The position numbers were made by a program, and so were the translations under genes. A DNA stretch of 64,000 nt, from NCBI GenBank assembly GCA_028753945.1, contig JAPNXP010000010.1:3165042-3229041 (forward strand). Direction: 5' to 3'. Of the stretch, positions 47,829 through 57,781 are shown piece by piece. This DNA comes from Hexactinellida sp. DTS-2022 (lineage: Eukaryota > Porifera > Hexactinellida). Position 1 is the stretch's first letter. Every line of letters starts with the position of its first letter. The notes below the pieces were generated by a model that worked only from the letters and a program-made list of their open reading frames with translations, did no database searches and was not told the DNA's origin.

Positions 47829-48348
47829 TAGTGCTGCGAACTGTAACTGAATTAAAACTGTAACTGAATTAAAACTGAAATAGTTTTAGCGATTTTTCTA
47901 AACTGTAACTGTAACTGTAACTGAAATGTACTCGTTTATAAAACTGTAACTGTAACTGTAACTGAAATGTATTTTTCTCCAACTGAAATTAAAACTGAAA
48001 TTGAATTTCTTCAAATTCAATTCCGGTTTGCAGCACAAGTAGGCGGCACAAAATGAAATTAGAAAAAATGAAACTAGATTATGTTGTCTGCAGACCTTGG
48101 AATACCTAACTAAGTACGAAATTGTACTGACTGTGGTAAAATTGCAACTGAAATGAAAATTGTAACTGAAATGAAAACTGTAACTGAATTAAAACTGTAA
48201 CTGAATTAAAACTGTAACTGAATTAAGACTGTAACTGAAATGGAAACTGTAACTGTAACTGAATTAAAACTGTAACTGAAATGAAACTAAAACTGTAACT
48301 GTAACTGTAACTGAATTGAATCAAATTTAATTCCAGTTCGCAGCACTA
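47829..48348. mobile_element. hAT MITE of TAACTGAATTAAAACTG repeats
   Basis: The ends TAGTGCTGCGAACTG and its exact complement at the right are followed by AATTAAATTTG-type sequence. The perfect 8-bp duplication GTAAACAC is at 47821-47828 and 48349-48356. The body is almost entirely iterated GTAACTGAATTAAAACT, and an internal end-like TTTGCAGCACAAGTAGGCGG (about 48030) suggests it is composite. The same family, inverted, is at 49581-50177. Confidence 0.92.
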
Positions 48349-49470
48349 GTAAACACATACTTTCTGGCAGGCAATATTCTACCCTCTCATGGTATTTACC
48401 TGGCTTAATCGACCCCAGGCATTCGGAAAATGAAACAAACAGGAATCTATGATATTAAGTGGAATTAAAATGAAATTAACTGATGAATATAATCGTTGAT
48501 AATTTGGACAAACTCAAAATTAACAATTCTATTCTTCTTTGTACTGCCAGGGACTTCTTTAATATAGGGACTGTAAAGTGTAAACTTCGTTTTACGGTCA
48601 AATTAGCGTAGGCCTAAAACAGAATTGTTACTTATTGATATCCCGTAATCCGCTAATGCTAGACACAGGAAATGTATTATTGTCGTATAGGAAGTCATAT
48701 TTTGGGAGTCCAACGGTCATATTGGTTTATCGATAATATTTGTGGAATGTAAGTTATGCGATTTTCACACCCTTCCATATATGGTAATATTGTTAAAATC
48801 TCGAGATTACTTAACTTTATACATATGAAATGTATCATTTTCGTACAGGAAATCATATTTTGGGTGTCCAACGGTCATATTGGTTTATCGAAAATATTTG
48901 TGGAATGTAAGTTATGCGATTTTCACACCTTTTCATATATGGTAATATTGTTAAAATCTCGAGATTAGTTAGTTTTATACATATGAAATATATTATTGGC
49001 GAATGGGTAATAGGAATTCATATTTAGGGACTCAGTAGGTCACATTGATTTACCTAAGGCGTTCCCCTTAGCCTATATTATTATTTTGGCACTCTCCACA
49101 GGAGGATTGCCCCGACCCTGTTTTGTAGTTTAGCTAATACTTACATATCAGATATCTGTCATTATGTTATTTATTAAAAAAACAACAAGGCTGGATTCGG
49201 TTAACCGGTTACCGTTGCTGACATCGGTTAACGGTTAGAGATTTTATTAACCAGTTAGCCGGTCAGTTGAATAACAGTAGAGTTATTGGGAAATTAATGT
49301 ATAAAGTATTAAAAATTTTTGAATTTTATCAGAATATGTAGTCCTAAATCCATTTCTCATCACCACTTAATACATTTTATTGGACAACATTGATTTAAAT
49401 ATAGATTTGAAAGAAACTTATCAAGATTTTTTAATAAACAACATAATGACAGATATCTGATATGTAAGTA

Positions 49471-50261
49471 CAGGTAAACCTCCCAATGCGGCACCCATCG
49501 GGAGAATGATTTTGTGCCGCTTCTCGGAGGTTGCCGCTACTCGGAGGTTGCCCGTACAGGTAAACCTCCCAAATCGGGACAAGTGCTGCGTACTGGAATT
49601 AAATTTGATTCAATTCAGTTACAGTTACAGTTACAGTTTTAGTTTCATTTCAGTTACAGTTTTAATTCAGTTACAGTTACAGTTTTCATTTCAGTTACAG
49701 TCTTAATTCAGTTATAGTTTTAATTCAGTTACAGTTTTAATTCAGTTACAGTTTTCATTTCAGTCACAATTTTTACCACAGTCAAGTACAATTTCGTACT
49801 TAGTTAGGTATTCACAACTTTCACCTATTTTACGACTAAACCTTAGTTAATTATTACTAATCCTTATTATACTCTATACAATAAATAATCGTAATCGCTT
49901 TATCTAGGTTCCAAGGTCTGCAGACATCATAATCTAGTTTCATTTTTTATAATTTCATTTTGTGCCGCCTGACTAGTGCTGCAAACCGGAATTGAATTTG
50001 AAGAAATTCAATTCCAGTTTTAATTTCAGTTGGAGAAAAATACATTTCAGTTACAGTTACAGATACAGTTTTATAAACGAGTACATTTCAGTTACAGTTA
50101 CAGTTTAGAAACATCGCTAAAACTATTCATGTTGTAATTCAGTTACAGTTTTAATTCAGTTTCAGTTCGCAGCACTAATCGGGACCCATCGGGAGAAGGA
50201 TTTTGTGCCGCTTCTCGGAGGTCGCCGCTACTCGGAGGTGCCGCTTTGGGAGGTTTTACTA
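49471..50261. mobile_element. Tigger/pogo-type MITE split by a hAT MITE
   Basis: TA flanks, with ends CAGGTAAACCTCCCAATGCG and, inverted, TAGTAAAACCTCCCAAAGCG. CTCGGAGGTTGCCGC motifs repeat inside. The hAT MITE 49581-50177 interrupts it. Confidence 0.75.
49581..50177. mobile_element. hAT MITE, inverted relative of 47829-48348
   Basis: The ends AAGTGCTGCGTACTG and CAGTTCGCAGCACTA. The perfect 8-bp duplication ATCGGGAC is at 49573-49580 and 50178-50185. The body iterates CAGTTACAGTTTTAATT and contains the internal GACTAGTGCTGCAAACCGG end-like sequence. Confidence 0.92.
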
Positions 50262-50859
50262 TATTAGCTAAACTACAAAACAGGGTCGGAGCAATCCTCC
50301 TGTGGAGAGTGCCAAAATAATAATATAGGCTAAGGGGAACGCCTTAGGTAAATCAATGTGATCTACTGAGTCCCTAAATATGAATTCCCATTTCCCATTC
50401 GCCAATAATATATTTCATATGTATAAAACTAACTAATCTCGAGATTTTAACAATATTACCATATATGAAAAGGTGTGAAAATCGCATAACTTACATTCCA
50501 CAAATATTTTCGATAAACCAATAAGACCGTTGGACACCCAAAATATGATTTCCTGTACGAAAATGATACATTTCATATGTATAAAGTTAAGTAATCTCGA
50601 GATTTTAACAATATTACCATATATGGAAGGGTGTGAAAATCGCATAACTTACATTCCACAAATATTTTCGATAAACCAATATGACCGTTGGACTCCCAAA
50701 ATATGACTTCCTATACGACAATAATACATTTCCTGTGTCTAGCATTAGCGGATTACGGGATATCAATAAGTAACAATACTGTTTTAGGCCTACGCTAATT
50801 TGACCGTAAAACGAAGTTTACACTTTACAGTCCCTATATTAAAGAAGTCCCTGGTACTG

Positions 50860-52384
50860 CATACTGGATATTCTCGCACCTTCAAACTTGTAGTTCTCAC
50901 ATTTGATTGAGTATATAATATTTTGTTGACCAAGCAAGTACAGACGACCCAAACAATAGTTTGGGCCACATGTATTGAAGAAATGTAGTTTGCTGGATGA
51001 TCTTCAGGGTTCCCGGGAGAAGATGTAGGATATAAGTAGAATCACAGAACTATTTCAAACCGCGTTTCATTAACCGTGCTGACGACCCATTTGAGTAGTA
51101 GCGGGTGGAAACGCTCGAGGATAACCTAGACTAGCTGTTTAGGCATGTAGATATTTGGCTATACCTATTATCTCTACACGATCTGAAGGTATTTAGTTTC
51201 AAGAATTGCTGTAAAGACACATCGCTGTGCCCCGACATCTGAAATGATAAATGCTTTAGTTTTTCCAATAATTAATAATTATTGACTCTCATGTGTCGAT
51301 TTACTTAGTTTTCTATTGAATAAACTGTTTTATACAAGGGAATGTGTCATCCGCAGTCATAAAACTAGACCCATCATGGACTGCCTAGAGGAGCTGATTT
51401 GATTTAATCCTAAATAATCAAAACTAATGAATATTGGATATTCGTTCGTTTCGTTTGTTCCATTTCGAGTACCTTATTGCTTCGAAAAAGCGCTGGGTCA
51501 TAAAAATGGGATTTGTATGGAGAAAATAAAGCACATTAGTTAATAATTAGAGTGTAATTATACTGATTGTGGCAGCTATAACATGTAAACTGTCGTTGAT
51601 AAATTACTGGATATTTCAAAGAATTTCAGGAAAAAGCGACGAAAACAACAAGCTTCGGGGCGGTGACTAGAACAATACGGTATTGGTTTCAGCCCTAATT
51701 TAATAAAATTCAATTTTTGATCCTTCTTAATGCTGCTATCAATTATTACACCAATACCTAGAGTTCGTAATGATTCAGAACTGAGATATGCCCCCCCTAT
51801 GACAATTACCTTTTTAATGGATCTTGAATTTCGAGATTTTACGACAAATAAAACAAAGACAAACATTTCATGATCTAAATAATGTTAGACATTTAAATTT
51901 ACCACAATAAATCTTCTAAAATTCTAAAATTTGTTCGAGTCCTGTAATGACACAGTAGGTGTGCAAAAGAATTTGGACAATATGAATTTGATTTGTCTGG
52001 GAAATTATTAACAGTTGTTCAAATTACTCTGAAATGATTTGAAATATTTTGCTATAATTATCAATTAAAATTATTGTACTTTATGTAATTTTAGCGAATA
52101 TCCCCGAACTGGCAAGTTTTCCCGCCAAGTGCCACAAATGGCAATGGGGTTGTATGAAATCAAAAAGAGGACTATGTAAAGGTACACCGTTATCAATTTT
52201 ATGTTCAGTTCCATTAATAGAAAGGAATTGTTTTCTGCCAAATAAAAAGATTCGAACCAGGATAATGGGCTATCATAAATACAAAAAACAGAACAAGAAT
52301 GAAGGAGAATAATTAAGAAAGTTTAGTAATCTTACGTATTAATAAAGGAGGAAATAGTCAACAATAATATTTATTTGCCTAGAA
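50860..52384. other. No gene seen; degraded AACGAATATTCG repeat near 51430
   Basis: GAATATTGGATATTCGTTCG at 51427 and TTTCAGCCCTAATTT at 51688 look like a degraded member of the AACGAATATTCG MITE family. The rest is AT-rich without a motif-bearing frame. Confidence 0.4.
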
Positions 52385-52579
52385 CAGGGTTTTTTATGCC
52401 GATCTTGGTGTAAATTATGCACCAAGATTTTTTGGAGTTACACCACGAATCGGTTCGGCCTGGGCCTGTGCAGTGCTGAGTTACACCACGATTATGGGTC
52501 AGCCGCGGCCGCTGCAGTGTTAAGTTACACCAAGGCCGCGCTGAGTTACATCAAGGTCTCAACCTTAAAAAAAACCCTG
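52385..52579. mobile_element. hAT-like MITE with GAGTTACACCACGATT repeats
   Basis: The ends CAGGGTTTTTTATG and AAAAAAAACCCTG are inverted. The flanks GCCTAGAA (52377-52384) and GCATAGAA (52580-52587) match at 7 of 8 positions. GC-rich internal repeats GAGTTACACCACGATTCGG and GGCCGC.GCTGCAGTG. It is the same family as 53931-54125. Confidence 0.85.
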
Positions 52580-52606
52580 GCATAGAATAGTTATTGATTT
52601 CATATA

Positions 52607-52694
52607 CAGTCGAAATCGGATTATTTTGTTTTATGGGATTATTTTGTCGAATTATCCATGAAAAGAATTGGACAAAATAATCCGATTTCGACTG
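52607..52694. mobile_element. Tigger/pogo-type MITE, 88 bp
   Basis: TA-flanked, with perfectly inverted ends CAGTCGAAATCGGATTATTT. It shares its right TA (52695-52696) with the next element. Confidence 0.92.
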
Positions 52695-52696
52695 TA

Positions 52697-52930
52697 CAGT
52701 CGAACCTCCCCTATCTGGCTGGGCATGCTCGTCCGGAGGGTGCACGTATCTTAGAATTTAAATACTAATCAATTAGTAATTATGAGTTGATGTCTCAAAA
52801 ACTATTGTCTAATCAAAAAAGCTAAACTAAATTTAGGGGCTAATTACTTAAGAAATGGCGAATTAATTTTGAACTTATACAAAAATGTTGCCCGGATGAT
52901 AGAGGTGTCCGGATATTGGAGGTTTGACTG
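52697..52930. mobile_element. Tigger/pogo-type MITE (CAGTCGAACCT family)
   Basis: TA-flanked. The left end CAGTCGAACCTCCCCTATCT; the right complement CAGTCAAACCTCCAATATCC. A short relative of 22155-23393, directly abutting the 88-bp MITE. Confidence 0.88.
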
Positions 52931-53111
52931 TAATCAATTATTCAGCCAATGGAAACAGGAGGTACAAATTTACTAACGAATCTGGTCAAATCAAAAATGA
53001 ATTTAAAAAATCAGCAAACAATAGTAAATAAATTTAATTAGTTTCAAATAAAATATGTTGTCAAAACTGAACTGAGTCATACATTACAGAGACTATTTTA
53101 AAACATCTGCA

Positions 53112-53552
53112 TTAATCAAAGAATGAGATAGAATTTCCTCCCGATTCAATAAAGTATGAATCAATGATTTCAGATGTAACCAATTCGAGACTGATTGGAT
53201 CCCATTTAGGTTGATAGTCTTTGTCTAACAGCAAAGCCCGTACACCTTCATAAAAATCCGAAGTTTTCAAAAAATGGTTGCTAATATTGCATTCCATTCG
53301 TAAACAATTCCTTAGTGAAAGTTTTCCTCCTAAGCGGAGAGATTTGTGAGTTACTTTCAAAGATGTGGGGGACAATTTAAGCAAAACTGCCACAAAATTA
53401 TTTCCCCATTTGTTATTCAATAAGCATAATCGATCTATTATTTCTTCAATAGAATCTGCACTAAATGCGAATTCAATCATTTCTTTATGGGTTTCAAATT
53501 CAAAGAATTGATCAATACGATGTTGATTCAGTTTGTCTAATAGTGGTTTAAC
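53112..53552 (-). CDS. HIBCH: 3-hydroxyisobutyryl-CoA hydrolase, last coding exon
   Basis: HIBCH hydrolyses 3-hydroxyisobutyryl-CoA in mitochondrial valine breakdown and has a crotonase fold. This exon matches its C-terminus: KLNQHRIDQFFEFETHKEMI, FSADSIEEIIDRL, LLKLSPTSLKVTHKSLRLGG, RMECNISNHFLKTSDFYEGV, RALLLDKDYQPKWDP. The SPTSLK, DFYEGVRALL(I/L)DKD and PKW motifs are hallmark. It begins right after a CTCTTTCCAG acceptor (53553-53562), in phase 0, and ends at the stop 53112-53114; a variant polyadenylation signal ATTAAA lies at about 53038-53033. The frame is clean, consistent with a live host gene. The upstream exons should lie at higher coordinates, but I could not find them here. Confidence 0.9.
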   Translation of the reverse strand, partial: VKPLLDKLNQHRIDQFFEFETHKEMIEFAFSADSIEEIIDRLCLLNNKWGNNFVAVLLKLSPTSLKVTHKSLRLGGKLSLRNCLRMECNISNHFLKTSDFYEGVRALLLDKDYQPKWDPISLELVTSEIIDSYFIESGGNSISFFD

Positions 53553-53930
53553 CTGGAAAGAGTGAAATGATAATGTATAACAAAATTCAGGGATGATGTA
53601 TAGCCAAACATGCGGAAAGCAATCCGAATCCAGAATTTTATTCGGTCTATTCCGGTGTAATACTGTAATATGCCGGTGTGGGGAATTATGGTAGTTTGAT
53701 TCGATTCAAGCGGCAAACCCAAATAACGAAAACATAAGAAACTAGCACTCCCGGTATAAAAATCGGATATAACAAAATAACCCCATATATCGAAATGTAG
53801 ATTTTCACCTAGAGCACGATATGCATTAATTATTATCTACTTATAACGAATATCCTGATATAACGAAGGAATTTACAGCTCCCAAGCATTCGTTACAACG
53901 AGATTTGACAGTATCTAATATATATATATG
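53553..53930. repeat. HIBCH intron sequence with a Tigger-related relict
   Basis: If the gene model is right this is intronic. About 53755-53920 (GAATATCCTGATATAACGAA, CGTTACAACGAGATTTGACAG) is related to 24380-24540 and ends like a Tigger terminus; no complete borders. Confidence 0.5.
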
Positions 53931-54125
53931 CAGGGTTTTTTAAAGGCCGATCTTGGTGTAAAATTTGCACCAAGATTTTTTCGAGTTACACCACGATTCG
54001 GGTCGGCAGCGGCCTCTGCAATGTTGAATTACACCACGATTCGGGTCGGCCGCGGCCGCTGCAGTGTTGAGTTACACCAAGGCTGCGTGAGTTGCACCAA
54101 GGTCTCAACATTGAAAAAAACCCTG
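53931..54125. mobile_element. hAT-like MITE with GAGTTACACCACGATT repeats
   Basis: The ends CAGGGTTTTTTAAAGG and GAAAAAAACCCTG are inverted. The body is the same as 52385-52579, with CGGCCGCGGCCGCTGCAGTG. The flanks are TATATG-rich and give no unambiguous 8-bp duplication. Confidence 0.8.
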
Positions 54126-56353
54126 TATATGTATCAGTGTAAACGAGTTCACACTCGTGTATACGCGTTCGAAACGGTTTCAATGATGCTAACTCGTTCA
54201 CATTTGCCATTTTGTTCCGGACACAACCACACCGGTGTAATTGCGTTAACATTCATATCAACGTTTTGTGGTTGAATTATATTGAGTTTAATTTACCCCT
54301 TCAAACAAAATCAATTTTATTTGATTGTTGTTCTTGTGCCGACTATAGTACTAATCTATAATATTGGTCCGTATCCTCTCCACAGAACAGAGTTTTATTT
54401 AAGCTATAACCGAGGATATATGTATTCGCAACTTCCAATATTATGGATATTTACTAGATAGTTATAGAGCAAATTAATGGCCATTTAACTTTCTCAAATT
54501 CGAATGTTGAAAATTCACTAAGTGTGCCCCAAATAAGTTATTGGAATATTTTCGTGAGTTATAAATTCATTCATTGTTATTCTATTTTGAAGTGTTATAT
54601 ACATCGGCAGTCATAAATAATTACTCACTTATAAAATAAAAAATTATCTACTTTCTCGATCGTGTCTAACTAAAATACCATTAAATCAAGGTTGAAACCG
54701 AATAGTTCAATATACTGTAGGACAAATACTATTAGCCGCTAAATATAAATTCGGTTGAGTAATTAATTTTTGTTCTATTAGGTGATAGATTTGGAACCGA
54801 GTATATTAGTTTCCCGAACAGAAATAATCAACTCACCCACTACTACCATTAAGCTCGAAAATAATGTTTTATTGTTGACCCAATAGCACTGTTTGGTGAT
54901 TTTTCGGCCTACCAAATAATACTATTAGGTCAACCGAATAATACTCATAGTAGGTCAATTGAATATCATTATTAGGTCTATTGCATGAGATTTTACTACT
55001 TTGAATACAAGGACCATGGATGATTCATTACTATGAGATTTTACTAACACTGATATTCTTCATCACCTGTTTTCTCAAGATTTGTTCTCAATATAATTGC
55101 GTGTTAACCACATGAATAACCAATTTATAGGGACCAACAAGAATTTGATTGTGATATTGCAATGAAAAACATTCCATTACAATATCACAATTTATAGTTT
55201 AAGATGCTTTGTTATGTATAATTTGAATATGTGCATATATTTCCAATTTAGATATTTTATTCCAAAAACTTTATACGTATGTGTATCCATTTTCAAAATG
55301 ATAAAAATGTTCGTATAAATATTTTCCAAAGCTATACTGGGGTAACCAACTATACTGACATGAATTTACCAAGGATACATGGCCTAGGATTTATACATAC
55401 TAACCTCATTTATACTAACTTTATAGGAAGTAAAAGATTTTCGTACGATCCTCAACGTTGACAATTGTGCAACTACCGTTTACGGACCTCTAGGGAATCA
55501 TCACAATAAATTATTCAGAAGTGATTATTGTCCAATTTCTTCGAGGATAAGAAATTTAGACAATTAATGTCGTTTTCTATCAACGTACTAGGAAAAGTTT
55601 TAGCTGAGGCTGGTATTGAGTTACCTAGAATGTTACAACCTCCAGTATTATCAGAAAACAGTAAATATAAAAAGTGGCACTGGTTATAGTTCGTTATACC
55701 GGCCTGATATTGTAAGTTAATTTGACCTTCTCTTAATTTGACATGCAGTATACATTGGTAATGTTTATTCCACTCGCCCTGATTCTATTGAAGCAAATGG
55801 GAACTTTTTTTTCTAGCAAAACTGCTGTATTCGGATACAAATTTATTGATATCAGAGCTGCAAAAGTGTACATGAAGTGCCCATGACCCTTGACCCATCC
55901 ATTAACTCGTCACCCATCCTGTCCCATTAAATCTTTAAAACACAGCACATTTATAATGGCAAGAGAATATTGTAATTTTTTTATAATTTAACTCAAGAAA
56001 ATGTGCTGTTTTGCACCCTTCCAAAACTACTGAGACAGCTTCCACACTGGAACATCGAATTTGGTTGGCAATTTATAATATTCCGAGCATTAAAGGCACT
56101 TTTGAACAATATTTTAATGAAGATTGATTATCCATTTTGGTGGTGCAACTTTTGTAATGATAATTTTAATACCAAATAATTTAAAAGAATCGACGGTTTG
56201 TTAAATTTTGACTTGATGCGAACCAATCTTTATAGGCTGTCCAAACATATACCAACTCATTGCCATTTTTGAATTTAAATAATAAAAACTTCCTCCATGC
56301 ATTTTGTCCTTGCCTAGCATTTTGGATCAGCATTAAACTTGATAGGTTTGGAC
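54126..56353. other. No gene seen; probable intron or intergenic DNA
   Basis: AT-rich. I searched both strands by eye for the crotonase motifs of upstream HIBCH exons and saw none. A small hairpin with TGTAATGGAATG / CATTCCATTACA lies near 55165-55185. Frames of about 60 codons have no motifs. Confidence 0.35.
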
Positions 56354-56816
56354 CAGTGATGGCTCCGTTACTAGTAACGGAGTAACGGTAACGGGAAAAG
56401 TAACGGTAACGGGCATCGCCGAGTAACGGTAACGAACATCCGTTACTTTAAACTAGTTACCGTTATCTTTAATCAGTCACTCTTACCATTACATTACATT
56501 ACCATAACACAGTAACCGTTACAACGTTAAACTTATTCCATTGCCATTACAATGTTATTTTAAATCAGTTACCGTTACATTAAGGTAAACTGTACTGAAT
56601 AAAAGTAAACGGATAAAATTAAATAAAGTAACGGAGTAAGGTAACGGAATAAATAAAGTAACGGTAACGGAATAAAAGTTACGGTAACGGAACAAATAAA
56701 GTAACGGTAACGGAACAAATAAAGTAACGGTGACGGAGTAACGGAAACGGGAGATATAAAGTAAAGGTAACGGAGAAACGGAGTAACGAAAGATTTAGTA
56801 ACGGAGCACATCACTG
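56354..56816. mobile_element. hAT MITE built of GTAACGG repeats
   Basis: The ends CAGTGATGGCTCCGTTAC and, inverted, CAGTGATGTGCTCCGTTAC. The perfect 8-bp duplication GTTTGGAC is at 56346-56353 and 56817-56824. The body iterates GGTAACGGAGTAACG and complements. The 110-codon minus-strand frame here is a translation of the repeat. Confidence 0.92.
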
Positions 56817-57781
56817 GTTTGGACAATAGTATTTTGTGGCAAAACATAATTGTTGATAACTCAACTTTGATCATATATTTCTGTATGGCAATTGGTAGAT
56901 ATATCATATATTTCTGTATGGCAATTGGTAGCAGTATAATTTATTTTTTTCCGATTACAATACGTATATTAATGTTTTCTGAATTGTAGTAATTAGTTAG
57001 TTTTTCTATTTTCTATTTAATTTGTTTATATTTGTTTGTACACTGATATTTCCAGCACCGATTTGTGCTAATAGTGTTTCTGTCACGCCTTGCTCCAGAA
57101 TTAGTTTTGAAATGATTCATAAATATTAGCGTGTGCATTTCTAACTCTCCGGTTCAAAAGAAAATGCCATCCCTCGAGATTATTGTTCGTTCGTCGCTGT
57201 AACCTCATGCATGTTCCAGAGTGCAAGATCGACTGTATTGATCCAATGTCTTTCAAAATACTCAAAAGTGATTGTAATTCTGAAGAGCATTGACCATTTA
57301 AGTTCTCAAATGTTAGAGGTATCTGCACAATTGGAACAAATGCAAGTGCTAGTAGCTTTCGTATCTCCAGTCGGCTGTTTTCATCGTTAATATACACTTG
57401 CGATAAACCAAGAAGACTACATGTCAGTAAGTAAAATTGAGTAAATCGAAGTGTAACCCACGGATATATGCAGTTGGAAATTCAATTCTAAAACTAGCAA
57501 TAAGTGCAGGTTCGAAATCACATGTAAACAGAGTGGGCGGTAAGACCATATCTAAACTGCTTGCCTTATCCTTGAGAAATCGAAAAACTTATGAATACAT
57601 AACACGTGTTTTAGCTGTAAGTAAACAGTAGATGAATGGAATAAGTTGATCCCCTTCGAATACATGAATACTGAAAAGTTGCATATATAAATTATGTACA
57701 CTGTTAAATGTTCCATCGACACAGTGTGATTTCATAGATAATTTATTAATATTTACTTTCAGTCTCGAAGATAAGTATATC

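Larger units (their letters stand above)
48547..50854. mobile_element. 2.3-kb foldback (long inverted repeat) element
   Basis: The arms 48547-49140 and 50270-50854 are near-perfect inverted complements of about 590 bp, starting CCAGGGACTTCTTTAATATA. The 5-bp TACTG flanks both sides (48542-48546, 50855-50859). The spacer holds a pogo MITE, which in turn holds a hAT MITE. The two 70-codon frames at 48756 (plus) and 50433 (minus) are the same arm sequence and not genes. Each arm also contains an internal duplication (ATGCGATTTTCACACC.TT units). Confidence 0.88.

Noticed and set aside
48756-50645. Two near-identical 70-codon proteins on opposite strands
   Set aside because: They come from the complementary arms of the foldback element.
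51576-51866. 96-codon minus-strand frame with a hydrophobic start
   Set aside because: No family motif, overlaps a degraded MITE, and composition fits chance.
52240-52330. Possible tRNA because of a GATTCGAACC-like stretch
   Set aside because: No acceptor, D or anticodon stem could be folded around it.
56575-56907. 110-codon minus-strand frame
   Set aside because: Translation of the GTAACGG repeat of the hAT MITE.
57437-57631. 64-codon plus-strand frame
   Set aside because: Shadow of the MULE core on the minus strand, which carries CDFEPAL.
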